64,000 bases of DNA from assembly GCA_037783415.1 (NCBI GenBank), contig JAZGTN010000170.1, positions 1,028,501 to 1,092,500 of the forward strand. The letters are read 5' to 3'. This DNA comes from Leptasterias polaris (Eukaryota > Echinodermata > Asteroidea > Forcipulatida > Asteriidae). A program made the position numbers and the translations under genes. Below the pieces are notes generated by a model, which searched no databases, was not told the DNA's origin, and saw only the letters and a list, made by a program, of their open reading frames with translations. Below are positions 43,351-54,331 of the stretch, in pieces (positions within the stretch are counted from its first letter, which is position 1; each line of letters opens with the position of its first letter).

Positions 43351-44502
43351 CTTTATAATGCAGGGGTCGTGGGTTTAAGTCCAACCCAAGAAGCCTGTGG
43401 ATTCTTTTTCGCAGATCTCGGGGGAAACACCAAAAGATTACTTCTGCAGTCTTAGCGTAACCAGCACAAGTTGTTAGTCCAGTTTTTCAAAGTTATGAAT
43501 CCTACTCAGAGCATATTAATTTATCAACTTAGATAAAAACAAGAGGGCCTCATTCAAGAAAGGTTTTTTCTAACAGGTCCACTTTAGCCAAGTATTAAGA
43601 CAAACTAGGAAAGCTTAGTCGATGTATCATACTCCCATTAACTGGCTTTGTATATATTTATAAAATAATGTAAAACCTTGTAATTAATATGCATTTTTGT
43701 GTGTATACATTTGTCGCATATTAACAGAGGTAGGACGATGATTTTGGTATTATTGATATATGTGGTGGGATGTGAGGAATTATTTTTTGTACTGTGAGGA
43801 AGCCGCAAGAGAAATTGCTAGGCGTTATATATATTTGCGAGGAATTAAATTCTCTTTTTAGATTTAATCATTGACTATATGACAGGGGATGTGGATTTGA
43901 CGAATATGGAAATTCCTGTGGGGAAAAAAAGGCTTGAAGGTATGGGTTCCTGGTTTATTCTAGACCTGGAACCTCCCAGATGTTACAATTCAGGATTACA
44001 GACTCTGTGCATCACCAGAAATACAAAACTACAGGTTTGGACACAATGTAGACTATTTCTTTCTCCCGTTGGTGACGGCTTTACTTCTTTCAAGAAAATT
44101 TAAAGACTCGAGGAGAGTTTGAGAAAATCTTGAAATCTTGATAAAACCACACGTGTGATATGATTATGCTATACAGCCAGTAGTCACAGACCACGATCAG
44201 TTGTGCTATGAAATGACTTGCGTATTTCGGTCTTTAAAAAGTTATATATTACGTCGCCAAAGTTTCAATAAAATGAAGGGTCTTAGGCTGTATGTTTTAT
44301 ACATGGGTACCGTCTGAATCTACTAGCGTTTGTTTGACAATACCACTGGTTATAGTGTGTGTATAAGACTTGTAATAATAGTTCAAAATTGCGACATAAA
44401 TTGTATATATTTATTAGTTATCACAAATAACGCCATTGTCATAGAATTAATATATTTCATAATGTGGAACAGAATTAGTTAATCATGAACATTTATGTTG
44501 TC

Positions 44503-44508
44503 AATAAA
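44503..44508 (+). terminator. Candidate poly(A) signal for myosin V
   Basis: AATAAA in an AT-rich stretch 3.2 kb after the stop codon. An alternative AATAAA is at 44267-44272. Use is inferred only from position. Confidence 0.35.
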
Positions 44509-45398
44509 AAAAACTTAATTATATGATGCAAACAATGTTCTTGTAAAATATGCGCCTCTGTATAGGTAAAAAATATTAAATGAGTTGGCAGATATCTGAT
44601 CTAATCTAATCTTGCATTGTGTCCCGAAGGACATTGGCTCCATGAGTTAACCCTCTACATACTTCTGCCTGTCTTGCCCTATTCGGTGTGCAAGGTAGAA
44701 GGAAGGTGCTGTTAGCAATGTTGTCATTTTCCCATCTCTACCCCCTGATGACTACTCTTCGCAATGAATGTCGAGTACATGTAAATGTAGTTTTCAGACC
44801 TCGGCGAACAATGAATTTTCTTTTCAAAGTCAACTGGCCATCAACTCTAGTAAAAGGAAACCCCAAATTACCGACTGGTCAAGACAACTTAGATAGAACA
44901 GATTGGCCGTCCCAGCGAAATTGACAGGTTTTGTAGTCGGGCCACACAACGCTAGAAGATCAGCGCCAAGGACCCAAGATGTCTATGCGGTTGATTGATT
45001 GTAATCCGCAACCACTTCACACAAACTAGTTCCAATGATTACAAGGAACTAATTGGAAATGAAATTGAGTTAGTTTCTCAATGAGGATTTATGGAAGAAA
45101 AATAATCAATCCTTGGACTTGCCTTTCACATGTTATACAAAGACTCATGGCTTTAAAAGCACAGTAAAGTTTTGTAATGAGAAAAGTATTATGGAATGAG
45201 TGATTAAAATAAATTGAACTAAATCGATGCTTGACAACTCTTTCAGAATTGACAACAAATGTAGAAGCCTATAAAAAATACTTCGGACAATGTGGACTTG
45301 TCTTACTAAGATACTGCGTTTATTTCATACACATACACTTCAGTGTACACAGTAACAGTTTACAAGAAGAATTTGTGGGTTTATTTCACACACAATAC

Positions 45399-46171
45399 GT
45401 GTACACAGTAACAGTTTACAAGAAGAATTTGTGGGTATCGCTTCTAGAATATTCTACATTTAGGGAAGGCCTTAAGACAAGATAGGGATGTAAATCATGA
45501 CAGGTTGCCTAAGAAGTGGAGATTGAATAATAATAATCATTGCGCTTCACACATTTTTACCCCTAGTCACTGGGCCATTTATTTCATTCTTGAAACCATC
45601 TCGGTTCCCTGGGGAGCTGCCAAATCATTCACAAGAACCATCTCTGCCCTCACAGGTACCCATTTTACCCCTGGGTGAAGAGAAGCAATTATAGACAAGT
45701 GTCATGACCGGGATTCGAACCCACACCCTGATGACTCAGCCACCAGAACTCGAGTCCGACGCACTAAACCGACTCACACACAATACACATACACTTCAGT
45801 GTACACAGTAACAGTTTACAAGAAGAATTTGTGGGTATCGCTTCTAGAATATTCTACATTTAGGGAAGGCCTTAAGACAAGATAGGGATGTAAATCATGA
45901 CAGGTTGCCTAAGAAGTGGAGATTGAATAATAATAATCATTGCGCTTCACACATTTTTACCCCTAGTCACTGGGCCATTTATTTCATTCTTGAAACCATC
46001 TCGGTTCCCTGGGGAGCTGCCAAATCATTCACAAGAACCATCTCTGCCCTCACAGGTACCCATTTTACCCCTGGGTGAAGAGAAGCAATTATAGACAAGT
46101 GTCATGACCGGGATTCGAACCCACACCCTGATGACTCAGCCACCAGAACTCGAGTCCGATGCACTAAACCG
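45399..46171. repeat. Recent tandem duplication, period 400 bp
   Basis: 45399-45771 and 45799-46171 are identical over 373 bases except for one C/T difference (45760 versus 46160). A shorter echo of the first 32 bases lies at 45344-45375. Confidence 0.9.
45525..45772 (-). mobile_element. SINE S1, 5'-truncated, inside tandem duplication copy 1
   Basis: Same body as the copy at 15800 but with a 30-base internal deletion and no A box, because the duplication break falls at 45771. Confidence 0.7.
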
Positions 46172-46187
46172 CTTGGCCACGACACAA
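45925..46187 (-). mobile_element. SINE S1, inside tandem duplication copy 2
   Basis: Identical to the neighbouring copy over its shared part, and it still has the head (cttggccacgacac on the plus strand). It is therefore the parental copy. Confidence 0.72.
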
Positions 46188-46409
46188 ATGAAGAAAGAAA
46201 ATTGTCATTTTAATGAAACTGGAGAATAAAGCCTTCTCACTGACATCACATTTCTATAGCAACGTGGAAGGTTCGCCATGCTGGATTTCTATGCACACGT
46301 AGGATACAAAAGCATAGTGTCATCCAGTTGGGAAGTTGATTGAAGCCTGAAACACGGCTGAAGGTATAGCATTGGACATGGACTGTTGGAAGTCATATTC
46401 CAAAACTGA

Positions 46410-46512
46410 CTTAAGCCGTATCCAAATTGGTTTCTACAGCTATGGCTGGATCACCATGTCAACATGCGTTGAAGTATAGGATACCCTTAGTAACAGCCGG
46501 CTATTTGAACAC
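46410..46512. mobile_element. Diverged copy of the GTATCCGAATTGG MITE
   Basis: Contains taagccgtatccaaattgg, ctatggctggatcaccatg and atgcgttgaagtataggata. The right terminus is not recognisable. Confidence 0.45.
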
Positions 46513-47439
46513 AGCCTATTTTATTGAGGAACTTCCTGCACGAGTAAGCCATACCTGCCAACATTGCAACCTAAGAAATAGGAACACCAGTTTTACAAGT
46601 CAACAGAAAGTGACGCAAGAAGTTGTGCGAGTTAAAGCTTATAACACTACTTGTACAAATTGTCGAGGGGGTTCGCACTCGACAAGCTTGCTTCTTGCAA
46701 ATCCCCTCCACATCTTTGTTTTGTCTTATCTACTTGTTTATGTATTTAAAGAATGTACTTCTGCTTCTTATTTTTTGCATTGATGTGGAAATAAAATGAA
46801 TGAATGTATGTATTTAAAACAATACACAAAAATCACTGTATCCCATAAGAAAATCACTACTGTGGCGAGCAAATGGCATCCTCTTTTGCCAGAACTTGTT
46901 GATCTTGTTTATTGCTGTCTCTTGTCAGAAATAGGAATGTTCTGATTATTTGCGGCTTGTAATCACAAAAATCTTGACACTTCCAATTAAATCTGAAGAG
47001 TTGGCAGGTACATGTATGCTAAGCTCTGTCAATATCACAAAGGCATTTGAAGGAGAAAAACACCACTTTTTTGGCACGGGTAAACCCATTTGTTTGCTTT
47101 TCAGCTCTATGAATTTTTGACAAACAAAACTGGAAGCATTTTAATCTTACTTGTTCTTTCACATTGCAGTACTACACAAGGCACGATTGCAGACTTTGAC
47201 AAAACATTAAGTAGATATTGCACATCTTCAATTTGTAATTACAGTCAAAATGTTGAACCCTGAAATGGGTTCTGTACGGCTTTATCAAGGACCTCTATTT
47301 TATTTCTGTTTCTTTTCTAACGATTTAAAGAAGTTTAGTCGTCTATCATTCATTTTTTTTTAATGATCACCATTCAGCTGTACATGGCGAAAATTGTTTG
47401 ACAATATTTTTCCAGTAAAAAAGAGCGGAAACATTTTAG

Positions 47440-47597
47440 GAAACAGAACTTTTATGTTTAAGTAATGTCGATAGTATGTTAACATTGTCAAATCAGTACA
47501 TAACCTTTACTTTGGCCTGTTTGGTTGAATGGAAATATGACGAAGTACGGCCTGACGAAGTGTGGGCATTTTGCTGTGGTCTCTAAAGGATACATTT
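47440..47597. mobile_element. Diverged fragment of MITE family P1
   Basis: Shares the end segment (catnacctttactttgnc, gtggtctctaaagg) with the copy at 33417 but is strongly diverged and lacks a clear left end. Confidence 0.45.
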
Positions 47598-47689
47598 TTT
47601 TTATTTTTATGAATTGATGTTTGAAGCATATCAATATTTCAAAACCAATTTGGCAGATTTCATCATTATCACAAAGAATCCATTCCTTG

Positions 47690-48300
47690 TTTAGTGTATT
47701 TGAATGTGCAGCATGATTATTAATGGTTTATTTATTTCATCATTACTGGGTAAAAGACATTCGCAGTATAAATACTGAATTATGGTCTTATGTACAAAAT
47801 GGAAGATACTTTGTGATTTTGTCAAACCACTGAACCACACAGGGGAGGCATATTCCAGAGTGGGTCTGACATATTGTAAATAAACTGTAATGAGGTCCGC
47901 CTGTGGGAGATTACAACATTTGAGCATTCGGAGAAAATTAAGTTTCCTGTTAAATTTTGTACACATACTTCCAACCTGCTTGTTCCACTTCAAATCTTCT
48001 TGAACAAGAATGCCCAACAGTTTGACAAAATCAGATTGTTATAATAACAGAGTCACCAATGTGAAAAACATGAGATCATGACTTGACACTTATTAGGGTT
48101 AAGTTTCATCTTATTTTCAGCTGACCAGGGCGCTACCATAAGTTTGGCACAAAGTCAAGTCATCAACATACTTGATAGAATTCTTTAGACTGGTTCTGTT
48201 TATCCTATCAACAAAATAACCAGAGACCGAGACAAGGAACAAGACCCTGACAGGGTTCAGCAAAAAATGCTTGAGGCGAAACAAGCATTTCAATAATGTG
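47690..48300 (-). pseudogene. Decayed CR1-like LINE reverse transcriptase fragment
   Basis: Two frames on the minus strand together give the end of a non-LTR reverse transcriptase: SIKYVDDLTL (catalytic YxDD box as YVDD, near 48160), NKMKLNPNKCQVM, LGILVQEDLKWNKQV, then LPQADLITVYLQYVRPTLEY and ASPVWFSGLTKSQS. At least one frameshift and one in-frame stop separate the pieces and the sequence is cut after GLTKSQS. It lies downstream of KIFBP on the same strand. Confidence 0.7.
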
Positions 48301-48351
48301 CACCACAGCCACAATTACAAGTAATCTTTTTTTACAAAGACACAAAATGAA

Positions 48352-48562
48352 TTGGGCGGTCGAGTTGGCGTAGTGGTATCTTTCCTCGCCTTCCAACTCT
48401 AGGACCCCTGTACCAATCCCACTAGAGGCGCTATGTGAATTGGGTTTTTAGTCCCGACCTGATTGCGTGGGTTTTCCCTGGAATAATTCTCTGGGTTTTT
48501 TTTTTCTCCCACATCTAAAACTGAAAGTTTCTCCATGAGGGTTCTTCAGTTCAGTTCAGTTC
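48352..48562 (+). mobile_element. tRNA-derived SINE with TTCAG tail
   Basis: Head gggcggtcgagttggcgtag then tggtatctttcctcgcc with a B-box-like cctgtaccaatccc, body cgtgggttttccctggaata, tail ttcagttcagttcagttc. It ends at the KIFBP-side ATTAAA signal. Confidence 0.55.
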
Positions 48563-48568
48563 TTTAAT
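48563..48568 (-). terminator. Candidate poly(A) signal for KIFBP
   Basis: ATTAAA on the minus strand 450 bases after the stop codon, just before the SINE at 48352-48562. No closer AATAAA was seen on that strand. Confidence 0.35.
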
Positions 48569-49017
48569 TTTCTCCACACAGGCAAAATATAGAGATTAAG
48601 TTCCCTTTTCACAGCCAGAATTAATAAATGAAATGAAACAACAGATAAGAACAGAGTAATTCTGTGCAGATCTTGTATTCAATAGGCTTAACTACTTTAT
48701 ATTCTTCATTGACATTGTGCTGAATAATTGATATATATAAATAGCATTGGAATAACTGTTACTTCATAACATGGATACCAAGAAAATGTGTAACCATGAC
48801 TGTGGCTGTGCACAATTAAACATTCTGTGACAACAATGTAAAGGTGTACACCCAGGAGAAATATAAACACTACAGATAATTATGAAAGGCCTGTTGCTGG
48901 TGATATGGGCGAGCCTCAAGGTCTGATCTGTTAGACGATGGTGTGCCATGTACATGAGAGACTGGAAGCGCTTTCACCAATAGAGGGCAGTACGCTGCAC
49001 AGAGTGGATGAGTACAC

Positions 49018-49089
49018 TTATTCTCTGCGGACCTGAGCGATGCGAGCTGGTAATAATGCAACCATCTCCTCACACAAGTCATACTCCAC
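49018..49089 (-). CDS. KIFBP: KIFBP exon 16 (stop codon)
   Basis: 24 codons including TAA. Reads VEYDLCEEMVALLPARIAQV then RRE, matching human VELELSKEMVSLLPTKMERF. The protein stops a few residues earlier than the human one. Confidence 0.94.
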   Translation of the reverse strand: MEYDLCEEMVALLPARIAQVRRE

Positions 49090-52000
49090 CTACAAATAAA
49101 AAGGTTTAAACAAAAATTAATAACAATTTACCACAGGAAAATAGCCACAGAAACGAGACTTCCAAGAGTGCGACTTGGGAAGTGATTGTACAAAATATAA
49201 AAACCCTGAAGATGGGTGTCAGGTCCTCTTGGCCAAGTGTTCTAGTGCATCGGGCTTAAGTTCTGGTGGCTGAATCATCGGGGTGTGGGTTTGGGTCTCG
49301 GTCATGAAACTTGTATCCTTGAGCAAGACATTCAACTATAATTGCTTCTCTTCACCCAGGAATAAATGGGTACCTGTGAGGGTACCCATGTTTAAAGGCA
49401 GGTACTACTCTTGGTAATTGTCAAAGACCAGTATCCTCACTTGGTGTTTCCCAACATACGCATAAAATAACAAAACTGTAAAAATGTGGGCTCAACTGGT
49501 TATCGAAGTTGCACAAAATAATGACAGCCCTTGTTGCATAAAATTGTTTGCTTTCAGATGCCTGAGAAAGGCTTCATGCCTTAAGCCTTTCTCAAATTCA
49601 AATTTGTTGGTTAAAATTTACCTCTTTCTCTATATTATTTCAAAGGGTGTCATTTCTAACGTTTCTAATGTTTTACATATAATAACAGCTTTCCAGTGCT
49701 CTTTACCAAGTAAGTTTTTATTGTCATTATTTTGGGGATTAATTACCAAAGGTACACCCTCCCTTTAAACAGTCCATATCTTGTGTAACTTGTTCCAGTT
49801 ATAAACACTCACCTGCATTTTATCCAAAGCCTCTGGGTGTGCCTTGCAGTAGTCAACCACCATTTTGTAGTAGCTTAGACTGCACAAAAGAAAAACAGAG
49901 CCAGCAATTGCAGAGAATTACATGTACACCTCTGTAGTTACACTTCAACGAATCGCAGATAAAATGACCATGGGCTTTTGAAAGATTGAGTTCATTCAGA
50001 GAGTGGGTACGGCCGGGTCCCAGTCAAGACACTCGTGTCCTTGAGCAAGACAACCACACTTGCTTTGCCCTTTGGATAGGAAGTAATGACGTAGGTCCCC
50101 ATGTAAAGCATGTAAAGGAACCCAGTGCACTTAATGTTAAGAAAAGGGGGTTTGCCCCAGTGTTTCTGACATGGTTGGCTGCAGATTGCATCGCATCAAG
50201 GTGCTATATAAATGGGTCTCATAGTTAAAACATAGCTCTGCAAACCTGTCATTAAAATGATGAGCATTTTGAAATGCCCGTAGTTAAAGCATTAAACAAG
50301 AGATGATTACTATAATTAATAACAATTTTTATATATTTTTTAAAATAATGTCTTAGATTTATTCTTTATGTATTTCTCCTGAAGGCGAGAAAAGCACACT
50401 GATCAAAACGTCTCTACTACATCTTAAACTACGGTCCTTCTCAGAACCAACACTTCTCAGAACCAACACTTCTCAGAACCAACACTTCTCAGAACCAACA
50501 CTTCTCAGAACCAACACTTCTCAGAACCAACACTTCTCAGAACCAACACTTCTCAGAACCAACACTTCTCAGAACCAACACTTCTCAGAACCAACACTTC
50601 TCAGAACCAACACTTCTCAGAACCAACACTTCTCAGAACCAACACTTCTCAGAACCAACACTTCTCTCAAAGGAACTTTTTAATCACATGGTTGTTACCC
50701 GTTAACCCTACTCAGTCCTCATTTCATGTTATTGCTCTAGCATGTGAGACGACCGTCATCAAACAACATGTACACTGCATGAACTTTTCTAAAAAGGAAA
50801 ATGGAATTTAAAAAAATAAAATTTGAACTTATGTTGAAAAATGAGCACTGCTGATGCTGGCCTTAATTTTTGTTGACGTACCTTGTACCAAGATTCTCAA
50901 TCCTCTGTTCAGAGTTGGGTGTGATCAACTTGGAATGTCTACAACAGAAAACAAAGAAAGAAACAAAGGAGACTCGTTATGCGACTTACTGCCCCAAAAT
51001 GTGTACAAAGTCTGTGCGAATCACTTGCGCCAACATTTTGCCCACCATGACCGATGGTTCAGAACTAAATCACCGTGTTAAACGAGTTATAGTGCTCACA
51101 ATTAAACTTGTTTATTCCCTTATTCCTTGTTCTATCAATCTTGTTCTGCAGTCGTATTTGTTCTCACAAACATTTGTGTCATTTTTGGCGGAACAAAGTA
51201 CACTTATCTTTAAGAGATGGGGTTTGCCCCGTAGTTTCTGACATGGGTGGCTTCATTTAGTTACGCAAAAAAAACAAAAACTAATGGCCTCACAATTTGA
51301 CACCAGCAGAGTTTTTCTCATAGGACAAATGGCCGACAATGCAATACAAAAATTATTCAACGCCAGGAAGCAGAACTTCTACTCTCAATGAATTGTATTC
51401 TTTATACATTCATAATCAAGGAAAATATACTCAACGCAAACTCTGCTATGATACTCAAAGTCTTAATTCCTCGACTCATGACTATAAAGTCACGCACAGC
51501 CCCTCTGTGTGTGTAGTCACCACTGCGGCTTATACGCCAGGCGGCTTATACACTGACGCATAAATCTAGTTTTGACAAATTCTTGGCATAGCGGCTTATA
51601 CAGTGGGCGGCTTATATTCCGAAGATTACGGTAGTGCAGATTGTATGGATTTCGTAAAATTGATTTTGCATATTTTTTGAGCTCCTGGTAAATTGAGTTT
51701 ATTGATCAAGAGAGGTCTCCAAAGTAATGATTTGGAAAAAAGAAACAATGATTTTCATAGGAAAACATTTGTGTGGTTTTTGATTGTATTTTTAAAAATG
51801 TATACAAATTTGTCATTCAACACCCTTTTGATCATTGCATATATGAAACTTACAGCACAGAGGTGACAAATAGTGCATACAAACTGTGAATGAAAGCTTA
51901 CAGATTTTCCACAATGAAAACTAATAATCTTATCAATTGACTTACAATCTGGCCATGCAGAAATAAGCCACCAGGGCTGGTCTCATTACTTCTTCTTCCA

Positions 52001-54297
52001 ACTTGGTCGGCATCTTTTTCTCATTGTCCTTCAAAGAATCTAAAATTTGGTTCAAAATTAAATTTGAAATGTGGAAGGAAATTCTGACGGAGGGGGTGAG
52101 GAAAGGAGAATTCTGTAGATCCTCATGCAACATCCTACTTTACAAATTGTTCAAACTCCCTCTATTAAGTTATATTTTTTAACAAACAGTCTCACCCCAA
52201 AACAAAAGTATGGCTGTTAAATTCATCACACACACACACACACACACAAAATGTTTTATGAAAATATTGTGAATTGAACTTACCAATAAATTGTTGGAAG
52301 TACCCTAAACTTTGCTTTATTCTGAAATCCAAAGATAAATATAAATACATTCAGGATACTAGAAGAAACCCTGGAAAGATTCTCCAAAGAACTCAAAATG
52401 TCATGGCCGAGCGGTGGTGTTTCTGATCAGCAGAGTGTGGGTTCGAGTCCCGATCTTGACACTTGTGTCCTTAAGCAAGATGCTTAACCATTACTGCCCT
52501 TAGTGATGTGCGGAAGAGAACCCAGTACACTTGTTGTAAAGATGAGTTTGCCTCTGTGATTTCTGGTATGGTTGTGCCACAGCACCTTGTAAACCGTTCC
52601 ATGGTACTATATAAATAAATGGCTCTTAAATTCTGAACAACGCTCTGCATACTTTGTGAAAAAAAACATTACTGCCCTTTGGATGGGACGAAAGACTGTA
52701 GGTTCCATGTGTTTAGTAGTGTGCGGAAGAGAACCCAGTACACTTGTAAAGATGAGTTTGCCTCTGTGATTTCTGGTATAGGTTGTGCCACAGCACCTTG
52801 TAAACCATTCCATGGTACTATATAAATAAATGGCTCTCACTTTTTGACCAAAGCTCTGCATACTTTGTGGAAAAAACCCAATGACAGCTTTGAGATGCTC
52901 TCAGGTGTGACAAAGCGCTACATAAGACCCAAGATGACCAACATGAATGTGTGAGGATTAATTTAGTATCTTTGGAAACCCAAAGAGTGTAAAGAGGAAA
53001 CAGTCTTTGGAAGGTTAAACTGAATTCAGAAACTAGTTTAGATTTTATAAAGGCAAGAACAGTGGTCCAATATAACTTACAGTGTGTTGATTTTATTACA
53101 GACTTGGGTGGACGGTGCAGTCCCTGAGCTCTCTACTATTGCAATCTTCAGGTCCATCATTTCACTTAAGAAAGGAAACAAATTATAACAATAAGAACTT
53201 GGCAAGAGGGAACTAGTTTGTCAACTTCCAATACCGAGAGGGGAGTAATATCGGCTGTTCATCTGAAATAAACCATGTAATATTTGTACTCATACTTCTC
53301 TAGTTCGGCATCACAGAGCTCAGGAAAGTGCGGATTGACATTAGGAATGCCATCATCTTTCCATATGTATGTAGTAATGATGTTCGCGCAGGTACTTCCG
53401 TGCGACAGTTGAATGATTGCTTTGTAAAGTGCAGGCGTAGTAGACTATTTCACATGTGATGTCTACTTCGCATGAGCTACGCGTGAATACTCACACGCGC
53501 GCTTAGGAAACAGCAAAAATCGCATATGACACGTGATGGTAAATGGACCAGCGAGAATTCGGATATCGATCATGAATAGGTATGAAGTATAGTAATAGGA
53601 TTCCAACTGCTGCTAGCCACCGGGCTAGCTCGGTGGTCTAGTGGTAAGACACCTACTCTCGCATTGCAAAGGTTGTGGGTTCGAGTCCCACCAAAGTAAG
53701 ATGCCTGTAGATTTTTTTCACAGAACTCAAGAAAGTATCAAGTATACAGTGCTTAATACACATCGGTGTAATAGGGTAAAAACCCAAATAGCATTGATAT
53801 ACCTTACACCAAGTAAACCTTCAAACCTTACTTATTCTAACCCATTGGACTTTCTTACCTGCTGGTTTCAGCTAGTTCATACATGAGTTGCCGGCACACC
53901 ATCAGGAAGTGTTGAGGGTTGAGCTCCTTAAGAATGCCCTGCAGCATGTCGATACGACGCTTGTGCATTCTACATCGTCTCTCTAGGTCCACCTCAAACG
54001 TGGCTAAGACCTTGAACAATGCACTGTGGTCCTGTAGAGGCAAAAATGACACGTCAGTTGGAATGGTAATATGAGGCCAGTCTGGATAATTTGTTTTAAT
54101 TTCTTAATGTCCCTGGTACATGAAGGGAGTTTTAAACTGTCAGGTGCTAACTTGAGGAGGGTGACCATCTGCATGATAGAGATGATAGTCGATGAACAGT
54201 CACCATTACTAAATATGTAAATTCTGATGAGTTTGTCAAACAACCAGTGTGAGGGGGCCATCAGACAGGGCAGAGTTCATTGTGGTTAGCCCGCATC

Positions 54298-54331
<34 letters not shown>

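Larger units (their letters stand above)
41338..49017. other. Convergent intergenic region and probable 3' UTRs
   Basis: Tail-to-tail interval between the two genes. The myosin side has AATAAA signals at 44267-44272 and 44503-44508, the second before an A run. The KIFBP side has ATTAAA on the minus strand at 48563-48568. Which is used cannot be told from DNA. Also present are a degenerate TGACC-rich repeat (41440-41880), nested MITEs (42433-42735), a foldback (43165-43350), a recent tandem duplication (45399-46171), and LINE and SINE pieces (47690-48560). Nothing was recognised at 43360-45300 or 46520-47440. Confidence 0.55.

Noticed and set aside
43879..44103. Possible additional 3' exon or small gene
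   Set aside because: The 74-codon peptide has no recognised similarity. The position fits the myosin 3' UTR and the region is AT-rich.
50437..50666. CRISPR-like array
   Set aside because: Units are 16 bp and directly adjacent with no unique spacers, so it is a minisatellite. The genome is eukaryotic.
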